Assembly: GCF_036346875.1 (NCBI RefSeq)
Contig: NZ_CP107852.1
Span: 5,828,001 to 5,892,000, forward strand
Direction of reading: 5' to 3'
Source of the DNA: Nocardia sp. NBC_00508
GTDB lineage: Bacteria; Actinomycetota; Actinomycetes; Mycobacteriales; Mycobacteriaceae
DNA length: 64,000 bases
Shown piece after piece: positions 15,569-24,388 of this stretch (the first letter of the stretch is position 1; each line of letters starts with the position of its first letter). The position numbers and the translations under genes were made by a program. The notes below the pieces were generated by a model. The model made no database searches. It saw nothing but the letters and a program-made list of their open reading frames with translations, and had not been told where the DNA came from.

Positions 15569-17041
15569 ATGCTCACCGAAAGCGCCCTGAGCACTGCCGA
15601 ACGAGCCGCGATCGAGACGGTGCCGCGAGGTCTGTTCATCAACGGCGAGTGGCGCGAGGCCGCCGGATCGCTCCCTGTCTTCGATCCCGCGACCGGTGAA
15701 CTGCTCTGCGCGGTCGCCGACGCGGACCCCGCCGACGGGCTCGCGGCCCTGGACTCGGCGTGCGCGGCGCAGCCGGACTGGGCTCGCACACCACCCCGGG
15801 AACGCAGCGACCTGCTCATGCGCGTGCATCGCGCGCTGCTGGCCGACACCGAGCGGCTCGGGCTGATCGCGACGCTGGAAATGGGCAAACCGCTGGCCGA
15901 AGCGCGCGGCGAGATTGCCTATGCCGCGGAGTTCTTCCGCTGGTTCGCCGAGGAGGCCGTGCGCCTGGACGGCGGATACATGCCTGCGCCGACCGGCGGC
16001 TCACGCTTCCTGGTGACCAGGCAGCCGGTCGGCCCCAGCTTGCTCATCACGCCGTGGAACTTCCCGGTGGCCATGGGTGCGCGCAAGATCGCTCCCGCCC
16101 TCGCGGCAGGGTGCACCTGCGTGGTGAAACCCGCTGAGCAGACGCCGCTTTCGATGCTGGCGCTGGCGGAGATCATGTCCGCGGCCGGGCTGCCCGCCGG
16201 AGTGGTCAACGTGGTCACCACCGCCGATCCCGCCGCCGTGATGACGCCGCTGATCCGCGACGATCGCTCGCGCAAGCTGTCCTTCACCGGCTCGACGGCG
16301 GTCGGCAAACAACTCCTGGCCCAGTGTGCGCAGACGGTGATGCGTACCTCGATGGAACTCGGCGGCAACGCCCCGCTGCTGGTATTCGACGACGCCGACC
16401 TGGACGAGGCGGTCGAGGGGGCGCTCGCGGCGAAGATGCGCAATATCGGCCAAGCCTGCACCGCCGCCAACCGCATTCTGGTCCAGCGTGGCGTCGCGGA
16501 GGTCTTCGCACGCAGGCTCGCCGATCGGATGGCCGCACTGCCGATGGGCCGGGGCACCCAGCCGAATGCGGTGGTCGGCCCGCTGATCGACGCCGACGCC
16601 GTCGCCAAGGTGCAGAGCCTGGTCGATGACGCCCGCGCTCGCGGCGCCACGGCGCTCATCGGCGGCACCGCGCTGGACGGTCCGGGCACCTTCTATCCCG
16701 CGACCGTTCTGGTCGATGTCCCGGACGACGCCGAACTGTGCCACACCGAGATCTTCGGACCGGTCGCCGCGATCGGCGTCTTCGACACCGAGGACGAGGC
16801 GGTCGGCCGAGCCAACGACACCCCCTCCGGGCTGGTGAGCTACGTGTTCACCGAGAACCTGCGGCGCGGACTGCGGGTATGCGAGGCGCTGGAAACCGGC
16901 ATGGTGGGACTCAACCAAGGCGTGGTGTCGAATCCGGCCGCGCCGTTCGGCGGCGTCAAAGAGTCCGGGCTCGGACGCGAGGGCGGACTCACCGGAATCG
17001 ATGAATTCCTGGAGACCAAGTACATCGGCGTGAAGTTGTGA
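15569..17041 (+). CDS. NAD(P)-dependent succinate-semialdehyde-type dehydrogenase
   Basis: 490-aa aldehyde dehydrogenase. ITPWNFPVAM lies near 160-169, KPAEQTPLS near 187, SFTGSTAVGK near 238, the general base is E263 in MELGGNAP and the nucleophile is C297 in NIGQACTAANR. It is closest in motif pattern to GabD-type enzymes that oxidise succinate semialdehyde to succinate. It is divergent from the aminotransferase with a shared GntR-type operator and is followed by a decarboxylating dehydrogenase. Confidence 0.92.
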   Translation: MLTESALSTAERAAIETVPRGLFINGEWREAAGSLPVFDPATGELLCAVADADPADGLAALDSACAAQPDWARTPPRERSDLLMRVHRALLADTERLGLIATLEMGKPLAEARGEIAYAAEFFRWFAEEAVRLDGGYMPAPTGGSRFLVTRQPVGPSLLITPWNFPVAMGARKIAPALAAGCTCVVKPAEQTPLSMLALAEIMSAAGLPAGVVNVVTTADPAAVMTPLIRDDRSRKLSFTGSTAVGKQLLAQCAQTVMRTSMELGGNAPLLVFDDADLDEAVEGALAAKMRNIGQACTAANRILVQRGVAEVFARRLADRMAALPMGRGTQPNAVVGPLIDADAVAKVQSLVDDARARGATALIGGTALDGPGTFYPATVLVDVPDDAELCHTEIFGPVAAIGVFDTEDEAVGRANDTPSGLVSYVFTENLRRGLRVCEALETGMVGLNQGVVSNPAAPFGGVKESGLGREGGLTGIDEFLETKYIGVKL

Positions 17042-17174
17042 GGTGGCTTGCCGAGCCGTACGGCGCGTGCCCCCAGCAGTTGACCACGGATAGTCCGGAC
17101 CAGGACCACAGTCGGCTCGGATTCGAGAACGCCGGATGCCAGGTGCGCCGAACGCAAGCGGAGAGGAACCACGA

Positions 17175-18257
17175 GTGAGCGGATACCGGATCGCGACCAT
17201 CCCAGGGGATGGCATCGGCGTCGACGTCACCGCAGAGGCGGTACGAGTGCTCGACGCGGTGCTGCCGGGTATCGAATGGACCGAATTCGACTGGTCCTGC
17301 GAGCAATACCTGCGCACCGGTGCGATGGTGCCCGTCGACGGTCCGGAGCGGCTCGCCCGATTCGACGCGATCCTGCTCGGCGCGGTCGGCTTTCCCGGTG
17401 TGCTTGATCATATTTCGCTCTGGGGCCTGCTGATCCCGCTGCGCCGCGCCTTCGGCCAGTATGTCAACCTCCGGCCGGTGCGCCTGCTGCCGGGCACGGA
17501 GTCGGCGCTGCGCGGCCGGACCGCCGACGACCTGGACATCCTCATCGTGCGGGAGAACTCCGAGGGCGAGTACTCCCGCATCGGCGGCATCCACAACGAG
17601 GGCCGCGCCGACGAATTCGTGCTCCAGGAGTCGGTGTTCACCCGCGCCGGGTGCGAGCGGATCATCCGGTACGCCTTCGAGCGGGCGTGCGAACGGTCCG
17701 GGCGGCTGTGCTCGGCGACGAAGTCGAACGGGCTCATCCACTCGATGCCATACTGGGACAGCCTATTCGAGCGCATCGCCGCGGAGTATCCGCAGGTGAC
17801 GACGCGCCAGATGCACGTCGACGCGCTGGCCGCCGAGCTGGTGCTGCACCCGGACCGGCTCGACGTGATCGTCGGCTCGAATCTGTTCGGCGACATCCTC
17901 TCCGACCTCGCCGCCGCCGTCACCGGCGGGCTCGGCCTCGCGCCGTCGGGCAACATCAACCCCGAGCGCACCGGCCCGTCGATGTTCGAGGCCGTACACG
18001 GCAGCGCCCCCGACATCGCGGGTCAGGGCATAGCGAACCCGGTCGCCCAGATCCTCGCGGGCGCGATGCTGCTCGATCATCTCGGCGAGTCGGACGCGGC
18101 CGCCGCCGTCGACCGAGCGGTCTGCGACGTGCTCGCCTCGGGCGAGGTCCGCACGCCGGACCTCGGCGGAACCGCCACCACCACCGACCTCGGCGATGCC
18201 ATCGCCGTCCGCGCGGCCGAACTGGCGCGCCGCTCCGCGACCGTGGAACGCGGCTGA
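17175..18257 (+). CDS. Tartrate/D-malate-type decarboxylating dehydrogenase
   Basis: 360 aa of the isocitrate/isopropylmalate dehydrogenase family: IPGDGIGVDVTAEAVRVLD near the start, the Arg-containing VRENSEGEYSRIGG near 125, and the metal-site GSNLFGDILSDLAAAVTGGLGLAPSGNI near 235. Length and the RENSEGEY loop fit the tartrate/D-malate dehydrogenase branch (D-malate to pyruvate plus CO2) better than LeuB. The start is GTG 17175 with GAGAGGA upstream. It is probably co-regulated with the semialdehyde dehydrogenase 133 bp upstream. Confidence 0.85.
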   Translation: MSGYRIATIPGDGIGVDVTAEAVRVLDAVLPGIEWTEFDWSCEQYLRTGAMVPVDGPERLARFDAILLGAVGFPGVLDHISLWGLLIPLRRAFGQYVNLRPVRLLPGTESALRGRTADDLDILIVRENSEGEYSRIGGIHNEGRADEFVLQESVFTRAGCERIIRYAFERACERSGRLCSATKSNGLIHSMPYWDSLFERIAAEYPQVTTRQMHVDALAAELVLHPDRLDVIVGSNLFGDILSDLAAAVTGGLGLAPSGNINPERTGPSMFEAVHGSAPDIAGQGIANPVAQILAGAMLLDHLGESDAAAAVDRAVCDVLASGEVRTPDLGGTATTTDLGDAIAVRAAELARRSATVERG

Positions 18258-18495
18258 CCTGCCCACGGTGCCACGCGGCTGCCGTTTTGCCGACGGTCCG
18301 GCGGAGTTCACCGATGCGGTGGCGCCTCCGGAGATTTCGTCGTCGTCGGCCGTCGTCGCCCGCGCCCATCGGTGAGCGAACCCGCATCGCTGGTTCGGGT
18401 GCCGTTGACGCGTTGCTGAACCGCCTGGATGGGACGCGTAGGCGAGAACAGCGCCGACCACGCCCGATGACCCGCCTTCCGCGGAGCCGACCGGG

Positions 18496-19197
18496 TCAGG
18501 CCGTGAGCCAGATGGCCTCGGCGGCGGGGCGGCCCAAGTCGGTCGGTGACTCGATGGCGCCGATACGGATGGCGATGGTGCCCGCGTAGTCGCGGCGTTC
18601 GACGACCGCGATGGTGGTGTCCAGGGCGATGCCGACGGAGTCGAAGTAGCGCAACATATCCGGGTCCGAGTCGGAGATCCGGGCGACGCGGCCGGATTCG
18701 CCCGCGGCGAAGTCGCTGAGCCTGCGGGCGGGCGGGGTGGGTACCGCGCCGTCCACCGAGGGGATCGGGTCGCCGTGTGGATCGCGGTCGGGGTAGCCGA
18801 GTTTGGCGTCGATGCGTGCCATCAGCAGTTCGGAGACCGCGTGCTCGAGCACTTCGGCCTCATCGTGCACCTCGTCCCAGCGGTAGCCGAGCTCGTTCAC
18901 CAGGAATGTCTCGATCAGCCGGTGCCTGCGCACCATCGCGACGGCGGCGCGGCGGCCTTCGGGGGTCAGGGCGATCGCACCGTAGCGGGCATGTTCGACC
19001 AGCCCTTGGTCGGCCAGCTTGCGCACCGCTTCGGAGACGGTCGAGGCGGACACGCCGATGCGCTCCGCGAGCAACTTGGTGGACACCTTCTCCGGCGACC
19101 ACTCCTGCGCCGTCCAGATCACCTTCAGATAATCCTGGGCGACCGACGAGAGCACCGGCGCGATCGTCGCGGTGCCACCATGGGCTTCGCCTGGCAC
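18496..19197 (-). CDS. sirR: DtxR/SirR-family metal-dependent repressor
   Basis: 233 aa from GTG 19197. The N-terminal helix-turn-helix is SSVAQDYLKVIWTAQEW, then LAERIGVSASTVSEAVRKL. The dimer/metal domain carries RRHRLIETFLVNELGYRWDEVHDEAEVLEHAVS with the metal-ligand Glu/His residues. A FeoA/SH3-like C-terminus follows. It is the orthologue of Rv2788 SirR by residue pattern and by position near ribF and rpsO. The frame is open further to GTG 19284, 3 nt after the upstream gene's stop, giving 262 aa. I prefer the shorter form, which matches the 228-aa mycobacterial protein; neither start has a good ribosome site. Confidence 0.88.
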   Translation of the reverse strand: MPGEAHGGTATIAPVLSSVAQDYLKVIWTAQEWSPEKVSTKLLAERIGVSASTVSEAVRKLADQGLVEHARYGAIALTPEGRRAAVAMVRRHRLIETFLVNELGYRWDEVHDEAEVLEHAVSELLMARIDAKLGYPDRDPHGDPIPSVDGAVPTPPARRLSDFAAGESGRVARISDSDPDMLRYFDSVGIALDTTIAVVERRDYAGTIAIRIGAIESPTDLGRPAAEAIWLTA

Positions 19198-19286
19198 GGA
19201 GGTGTCGGCCAGCTCGCGTCGCGTGGCGATATCTCGTTTACCGGGCACACACCCGAGCTTAGGCTGGGCGCTGCCGATATACACAT

Positions 19287-19706
19287 TCAGACATCACGAT
19301 CGCGTGAATCCGCACGCCCGGCGAACGCCGTGCCGTCGAATCTCCGGCCGGTCAGCAGTGCGGTCGCGGGCGGTCGCAGCGGCGTACCGGCAAGGTCGTA
19401 GAACGTCGCGGTGGCGGATCCGGAGAACCGGTCTCCGGTCACTTCGAGTTCGAACGCGACGATCCCCTTGCCGACCACGGTCGGGTCGGCCCGATCGACG
19501 ACGAACTCCAGGAACGCGCCGATGACGAGGTGTCCGTCGGAGCGCCACGTGCCCATGCCGTTGCTGTCGCTGGTGGCCCGGTTGCCGTAGTCCGGATTCG
19601 ATTGCAGCATCGTGCCGCCGGGATGGAACTGCATCACGTGGTAGGCGAAGGGAGCACCCTCTGCGATGACCTCCCACGTGCCGAGGACAGGATGCCGCTC
19701 ACTCAT
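19287..19706 (-). CDS. Small calycin/lipocalin-like protein, function unknown
   Basis: 139 aa. It starts MSERHPVLGTWEVIAEG and alternates beta-strand-like segments (YHVMQFHPGGTML, GMGTWRSDGHLVIGAFLEFV, VAFELEVTGDRFSGSATATFYD). The GTW motif near the N-terminus and the repeating GTW/GTM strands suggest a small lipocalin-like barrel. No signal peptide. Its ATG forms an ATGA overlap with the stop of the repeat-encoded peptide that separates it from the aminotransferase. The ligand is unknown. Confidence 0.7.
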   Translation of the reverse strand: MSERHPVLGTWEVIAEGAPFAYHVMQFHPGGTMLQSNPDYGNRATSDSNGMGTWRSDGHLVIGAFLEFVVDRADPTVVGKGIVAFELEVTGDRFSGSATATFYDLAGTPLRPPATALLTGRRFDGTAFAGRADSRDRDV

Positions 19707-19987
19707 GCTGTGCCTCCCTGCGTGGTCACGCTCCGCTGCCGCCTCCGGGCCTGACCGCTCATGCGGTGCCGTTTTCTCGCCTGAGCGGAGCCCTGCGTGG
19801 TTACGCTTCGCTGCCGCCTCCGGGCCTGACCGCTCATGCGGTGCCGTTTTCTCGCCTGAGCGGAGCCCTGCGTGGTTACGCTTCGCTGCCGCCTCCGGGC
19901 CTGACCGCTCATGCGGTGCCGTTTTCTCGCCTGAGCGGAGCCCTGCGTGGTTACGCTTCGCTGCCGCCTCCGGGCCTGACCGCTCAT
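19703..19987 (-). repeat. MIRU-like coding repeat array, 75-bp unit, 3 full copies plus one short copy
   Basis: On the minus strand three 75-bp units (19987-19913, 19912-19838, 19837-19763) and a 57-bp unit (19762-19706) run head to tail without frameshift. Each starts ATGAGCGGTCAGG and codes MSGQARRRQRSVTTQG plus a nine-residue spacer, giving a 94-aa Arg/Gln-rich peptide. The first ATG overlaps the aminotransferase stop (ATGA at 19987-19984). The final TGA overlaps the ATG of the next gene (19706-19703). The array therefore extends a translationally coupled junction. A diverged 75-bp copy lies at 58510-58584. Confidence 0.9.
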
Positions 19988-21171
19988 GCGGTGTCCTCGC
20001 AGAGGGCGGCCAGCACCGCGATGCCCCGGTCGATATCGGCTCGCGGCACGTTCGCGAAGCTCAGCCGCATCGTGTTGCGGTGGTCGGCGTCGCCGTCGGC
20101 GTAGAAGACGCTGCCCGGCAGGAAGGCGACGCCCTCGCGCAGTGCCGTGCCCAGCAGTGCGTCGGCGTCGAAACCGCGCGGCCCTTCGACCCACAAGAAC
20201 ATCCCGCCCTCGGGCTCGAGCCATCGGAAGCCCTGGGGGAAGTGCCGCTCGACAGCGTCGACCAGGGTGTCCAATTTGGCCGAGTAAGCGTCGATGACGT
20301 GAGCGAGGTGCGCGGCCCCCGCCGCGCTGCCCAGGAACTCGGCGGCAATCGCCTGGCAGTAGGTCGATGTCTGCATATCGATGCCCTGCTTCAGGGCCAG
20401 CACACTGTGCAGGAGATCCGGCGGCATGACGGTGATTCCGACACGAATTGCCGGGGCAAGCGTTTTCGAGAGCGACGTGATGTAGATCGTGTTGTCCGGT
20501 GCGAAGGAGCAGAGCGCGGGCGGCGAAACGCCTCGGTAGCGCAGGTCGGAATAGACGTCGTCCTCGACGATCGAGGTGCCGCGACGGACGACGATCTCGG
20601 CGATCTGTTCGCGCCGTTCGGTCGGCATCGTTCGCCCGGTCGGGTTCTGGAAAGTAGGCAACACGTAAACGAATGCGACGTCGTATCGGGCCAGAGCTTC
20701 CTCCAGCGCTTCCGGCACGATTCCGAAATCGTCCGACGGCACCCCCACAACGGTGGCGCCATGGCTCCCGAATTCTTTGACCGCCGGGCCGTAAGTCGGC
20801 GTTTCCACCAGCACCACGTCATGGGGATCGAGCAGCGCAGAACACACGTTGTGCAATGCTCCCGATCCGCCCGTGGAGATATGCATGCTGTCGAGTGAGC
20901 ATCGAATATGGCGGTTGCGCAAAAGGTTTCGGGCTTCGTCCAGGAGGGGGGCGAATCCCTGGGTCATGCCGTACTGGAGGACGGTGCTTCCGTACTTCCG
21001 GATGGCGTCCAGGGACAGCGACGAGACGAGTTCGGTGGACAGCAGGGCCGGGTCCGGTGCCCCGACGGCGAAGGAGACGACGTCAGGGCGCTGCGCGAGC
21101 GCCGCGAAGATGTCGTCGATCGGTCCGCTGGTCACCGCGGCCGCGGCGCTGCTGCGTTTGACGAGAGCCAT
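19984..21171 (-). CDS. PLP-dependent aminotransferase, class I/II (2-aminoadipate/MocR-like type)
   Basis: 395 aa. Fold-type I motifs: STGGSGALHNV near 95, LPTFQNPTGRTMP near 172, VEDDVYSDLRY near 199, the PLP lysine in SLSKTLAPAIRVG near 234, and the C-terminal Arg in NTMRLSFANV. This pattern fits LysN/2-aminoadipate-type aminotransferases, which lack the DNA-binding domain of MocR regulators. The ATG at 21171 is 1 nt after the cupin stop, so the two genes are coupled. The stop codon begins the 75-bp repeat array. Confidence 0.9.
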   Translation of the reverse strand: MALVKRSSAAAAVTSGPIDDIFAALAQRPDVVSFAVGAPDPALLSTELVSSLSLDAIRKYGSTVLQYGMTQGFAPLLDEARNLLRNRHIRCSLDSMHISTGGSGALHNVCSALLDPHDVVLVETPTYGPAVKEFGSHGATVVGVPSDDFGIVPEALEEALARYDVAFVYVLPTFQNPTGRTMPTERREQIAEIVVRRGTSIVEDDVYSDLRYRGVSPPALCSFAPDNTIYITSLSKTLAPAIRVGITVMPPDLLHSVLALKQGIDMQTSTYCQAIAAEFLGSAAGAAHLAHVIDAYSAKLDTLVDAVERHFPQGFRWLEPEGGMFLWVEGPRGFDADALLGTALREGVAFLPGSVFYADGDADHRNTMRLSFANVPRADIDRGIAVLAALCEDTA

Positions 21172-21172
21172 C

Positions 21173-21625
21173 TCACGAACCGGCCCGGTCGAGGCGAAGG
21201 CGGACAACAACTTCCGGCACGCGGGCGTCGTATTCCGGCGTCAGCACCACGTCGTCGTTGAACAGAGGATCGGTTCGCATTTCCACCGCGAGGAGGTCGT
21301 CGGCCTCCTCGAAGTTCACCGCAACATGCACGACACCGTCCGGGATGTAGATGAACTCGCCCGGCCCGTGGAAATAAGGGGTCAGGTCCGGGCCGATCAG
21401 CGTGACCGCCCTGCCGCGCAGGCAGACGACGACGATCTCGCTGTGCGCGTGGTAATGCGCTTTCGATACCGCACCGGGAGGCATGGTGACCATGCCCGCC
21501 GAGATGCCGGTCGCGCCACAGGTTTCGGTGGTGATACAGGGGATGAGGCGTTGTCGTTGCCGTCCGATCGTCTCGGCCGAATCGGACGATTTGATCACAC
21601 GTACCTGTTTGACTGCACTTTTCAT
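21173..21625 (-). CDS. Cupin-domain protein
   Basis: 150 aa starting MKSAVKQVRVIKSSD. The cupin motif AHYHAHSEIVVVCLRGRAV with metal-type His residues lies near 67-85, followed by GPGEFIYIPDGVVHVAVN near 99-116. GGAG lies upstream of the ATG at 21625. A longer frame upstream is open but carries no homologous residues. It heads a minus-strand operon with the aminotransferase and calycin-like gene. Small cupins of this type act as isomerases, dioxygenases or sensors; no activity can be assigned. Confidence 0.85.
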   Translation of the reverse strand: MKSAVKQVRVIKSSDSAETIGRQRQRLIPCITTETCGATGISAGMVTMPPGAVSKAHYHAHSEIVVVCLRGRAVTLIGPDLTPYFHGPGEFIYIPDGVVHVAVNFEEADDLLAVEMRTDPLFNDDVVLTPEYDARVPEVVVRLRLDRAGS

Positions 21626-22101
21626 GGCTACTCCGGGGGCACTTCCGTCGCCGACGATTCGGACGCTAGACCATTCCCGCCACTGGCGTGCGATGAGCTT
21701 CTCGAGCGTGGAAAACCCTGGATGTATCGGCGCTTTCGCGTATCCGTCCGGAGCATTTCGGGTAGGCGAAATTTCCGGCCCGCGGTGTCGTGAACCGCGA
21801 CGTTGCGGCACAACAGTCCACACCGATGCGGCGTGCGCGGTCACCCGTCGGCTAACTCTCGGATGACGTCGCGCGGCGCACCGAAGGCGGGTTCGCTGTG
21901 CGAGCGCGATGGGCGGTCTCAGTGGGCCGGACGAGGGGCGGAGGTGCCCGGGTCATAGTCCTTGCGTGGCGGCGGTTGGATTGGCGGCCGACGCCTGCGC
22001 TCGGAGTCGGAATGGCTCGTCGGCTCCCGGCACCGGAAACGTTGTGTGACGTCAGCACGCCCGAATACTGTTCGCTACCTGATATGCGTAGGCTGCGCAC
22101 T
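21626..22101. other. Divergent promoter region between the cupin operon and ribF
   Basis: About 475 bp with no credible gene. Frames on both strands are open only because of the high GC. The ribF -10 (22089) is the one clear signal; no operator-like repeat was seen. Confidence 0.45.
22089..22094 (+). promoter_or_regulatory. Putative -10 element for leaderless ribF mRNA
   Basis: TAGGCT ends 7 nt before GTG 22102. M. tuberculosis RibF starts with the equivalent residues (MQRWR), supporting this start over the ATG at 22084. Confidence 0.5.
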
Positions 22102-23073
22102 GTGCAGAGATGGCGAAGTCTCGACGAGGTCCCCGCGGACTGGGGCCGCTGTGTCGTCACGATCGGTGTGTTCGACGGTGTGCACCGCGGCCACGCGCAG
22201 CTGATCAGCCGGGCCGTGAAGTCGGCCGCCGCACGCGGCGTGCCCGCCGTGCTGATGACCTTCGACCCGCACCCGATGGAGGTGGTCCGCCCGGGCTCGC
22301 ACCCGGCCCAGCTGACCACCCTGACCCGCCGCGCCGAACTGGCCGAGGAGCTGGGCGTCGACGTGTTCTGCGTCATGCCGTTCACGCAGGAATTCATGAA
22401 GCTGGCCCCCGCCCGGTACGTCCACGATCTGCTGGTCGAGCGGCTGCACGTGGCCGAGGTGGTGGTGGGTGACAACTTCACCTTCGGTAAGAAGGCCGCG
22501 GGCACGGTCGACACCATGCGCGAGCTCGGGAACCGCTTCGGGTTCGAGGTCGATGGCGTGACGTTGCTCGGCGAACACGCCGTGACCTTCTCCTCGACCT
22601 ACATCCGCGCCTGCGTCGACGCGGGCGACATGGCGGCCGCGGCCGAGGCACTGGGCCGCCCGCATCGGGTCGAGGGTGTCGTGGTGCACGGCGACGGCCG
22701 CGGCAAGCAGCTCGGTTTCCCGACCGCGAACGTCGCGCCGCCGATGCACGCCGCGATCCCGGCCGACGGTGTGTACGCGGGGTGGTTCACCGTGCTCGGC
22801 CCCGGCCCCACGATCGGCACGGTCACACCGGGCGAGCGGGCCATGGCCGCCATCTCGGTGGGCACCAACCCGACCTTCTCCGGCCGTGCCCGCACGGTCG
22901 AGGCGTACGTCCTCGACGGCGAGGCGGATCTCTACGGCCAGCACGTCGCGGTCGATTTCGTCGAGCACGTGCGCGGACAGCGCAAGTTCGACTCCGTGGA
23001 CGAGCTCATCGAGACCATGGGCCGTGACGTGGAGACCGCGCGCAAGATCCTGACCGCCGTCGACGACAGGTGA
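22102..23073 (+). CDS. ribF: Bifunctional riboflavin kinase / FAD synthetase
   Basis: 323 aa. The N-terminal FAD synthetase has the nucleotidyl-transferase motif TIGVFDGVHRGHAQLI near 19, TFDPHPMEV near 55 and the FSSTYIR motif near 172. The C-terminal flavokinase has GDGRGKQLGFPTANV near 199 and SVGTNPTF near 254. It makes FMN and FAD from riboflavin and ATP. The order ribF-rpsO-pnp is the same as in mycobacteria. Transcription is probably leaderless from a TAGGCT promoter; an ATG 18 bp upstream is a possible alternative start. Confidence 0.94.
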   Translation: MQRWRSLDEVPADWGRCVVTIGVFDGVHRGHAQLISRAVKSAAARGVPAVLMTFDPHPMEVVRPGSHPAQLTTLTRRAELAEELGVDVFCVMPFTQEFMKLAPARYVHDLLVERLHVAEVVVGDNFTFGKKAAGTVDTMRELGNRFGFEVDGVTLLGEHAVTFSSTYIRACVDAGDMAAAAEALGRPHRVEGVVVHGDGRGKQLGFPTANVAPPMHAAIPADGVYAGWFTVLGPGPTIGTVTPGERAMAAISVGTNPTFSGRARTVEAYVLDGEADLYGQHVAVDFVEHVRGQRKFDSVDELIETMGRDVETARKILTAVDDR

Positions 23074-23321
23074 GTCTCGGCCCGCACGAGGTCGGGCTCC
23101 CCGGTGGCCGGACGCGACGTCGCGGCGGTGGCTCTCGTGCTCGATCGGAATGCGGACCGGCGCAACCGGAGCTCTGGACCGGGCGAATCGACCGGTGATT
23201 TCGGCCGGAGCATCCTGGTCCGGTAGGGTGGATCCTCGGGTTTGCTGCGGTCCGCGGTGGCGCCCGCACCGGGTAACCGGGTCTTCGAGCGCGGAACTGA
23301 GAAATTAGGAGTGGATGCCCC

Positions 23322-23591
23322 ATGGCACTGACCACCGAGCAGAAGTCGGCGATTCTCGCCGAGTACGGCCTGCACGAGAAGGACACCGGTTCGCCGGAGG
23401 CGCAGATCGCGCTGCTGTCCAAGCGGATCGCCGACATCACCGAGCACCTGAAGAAGCACAAGCACGACCACCACACCCGCCACGGCTTGATGGCGCTGAT
23501 CGGTCGTCGCAAGCGGCTGTCGAAGTACCTGCAGGACAACGACATCAACCGCTACCGTTCGCTGATCGAGCGCCTCGGGCTGCGTAGGTAG
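23322..23591 (+). CDS. rpsO: 30S ribosomal protein S15
   Basis: 89 aa, the full normal length: ALTTEQKSAILAEYG, KDTGSPEAQIALLSKRI, HHTRHGLMALIGRRKRLSKYL. S15 binds 16S rRNA early in 30S assembly. TTAGGAG precedes the ATG by about 10 nt, and a TAGGGT -10-like hexamer is at 23225. A large hairpin begins 51 nt downstream and separates it from pnp. Confidence 0.97.
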   Translation: MALTTEQKSAILAEYGLHEKDTGSPEAQIALLSKRIADITEHLKKHKHDHHTRHGLMALIGRRKRLSKYLQDNDINRYRSLIERLGLRR

Positions 23592-23642
23592 CTGTGTTCG
23601 ATTTGCAGCGCCTGCGGCGCTGCGTGTTCGCGGCCCCCTGAT

Positions 23643-23709
23643 GGCTCGCGTCCGAGTGACCGCTGCTGGCGACTTCGTCGCGGACGCAGCGATCACTCGG
23701 ACGCGAGCC
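23643..23709 (+). terminator. Long stem-loop after rpsO
   Basis: A 67-nt hairpin with 24-bp arms (one mismatch), beginning GGCTCGCGTCCGAGTGA and closing TCACTCGGACGCGAGCC, and an inner GCGAC/GTCGC stem. There is no U-tract. It is likely to end or process the rpsO transcript, or to act as an RNase III site in the rpsO-pnp message. Confidence 0.65.
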
Positions 23710-23932
23710 GGGCCGCGAACCGGGGAATGCTCGGTCTCGCTTCGCTCGAAAATGGGAGTGGGGCCGACGTGTCGCGGTGAGAGACAACCGCGCTACTGGA
23801 CGCTCGCGTACCGGTTGGATGGCGGCCCGGCTCGCGGACGCAGCAATCGCTCGGACGGAGCCGGGCCGCGAACCGGGGAATGCTCGGTCTCGCTTCGCTC
23901 GAAAATGGGAGTGGGGCCGACGTGTCGCGGTG
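23681..23932 (+). repeat. Duplicated hairpin element in the rpsO-pnp spacer
   Basis: A 75-bp sequence starting GAGCCGGGCCGCGAACCGG is present at 23705-23779 and again at 23858-23932 with at most minor changes. A related 20-25 bp lead-in (GCGGACGCAGC...CTCGGACG) precedes both. The second copy folds with its own 12-bp stem GCGGCCCGGCTC (23822-23833 with 23858-23869). The 797-bp gap from rpsO to pnp holds no gene; a TACAAT -10-like hexamer is at 24081-24086. Confidence 0.75.
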
Positions 23933-24388
23933 GAAGACAACGCGCTACTAGATGCTCGCCCTACCCGTTGGGTGGCGGCTGGGCGACCCAACGGTGCGGT
24001 GGCTCGCTGCCGAGTGGCTCTCTTATTGCTCGATCCGTGCCGTAGCCGAGGCGGTCGATAGCTCGGCGAACGGGGAGACGTACAATCTTTTCGTTGGCTA
24101 CTTGTGTACCAGGGACGGATCTGTCCCGTCGCACGACAACATTGCACAGCCGTATGCACCCGCCCGCGTGGCGTCGGTCTTCGGTAGTGGCCTTTCGGCT
24201 GCGAGTTCGCGCCGTCGGGCTTCGATCGATGACCGCCTCCGCGTCGCCGTCTCCAAGGGGATTCGGCCGGGTGTGCGCGTCGCAGCCAGGAGGGTTGCCG
24301 CGCGCCCGTGCCCGGTACGGCTGACGAGAGCCGGATCGCGCTCGCAACGCGCTCGAGCCGGCGAAGACGAGAGGTTGAGAGAAGAGAA

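Noticed and set aside
19251..19275. Iron-box (IdeR/DtxR-type) site upstream of sirR
   Set aside because: Only one half-site (TTAGGCT) resembles the consensus; the second half is missing, so no operator is called.
19703..20224. A single 173-codon minus-strand protein including the repeat peptide
   Set aside because: Its first half overlaps the aminotransferase out of frame; the supported peptide begins at the ATGA at 19987.
19666..20898. Plus-strand 410-codon frame containing repeated AWLRFAAASGPDRSCGAVF units
   Set aside because: It is the antisense reading of the 75-bp array; the minus-strand reading has the ATGA junction logic and matches the 58.5-kb copy, so that strand is the meaningful one.
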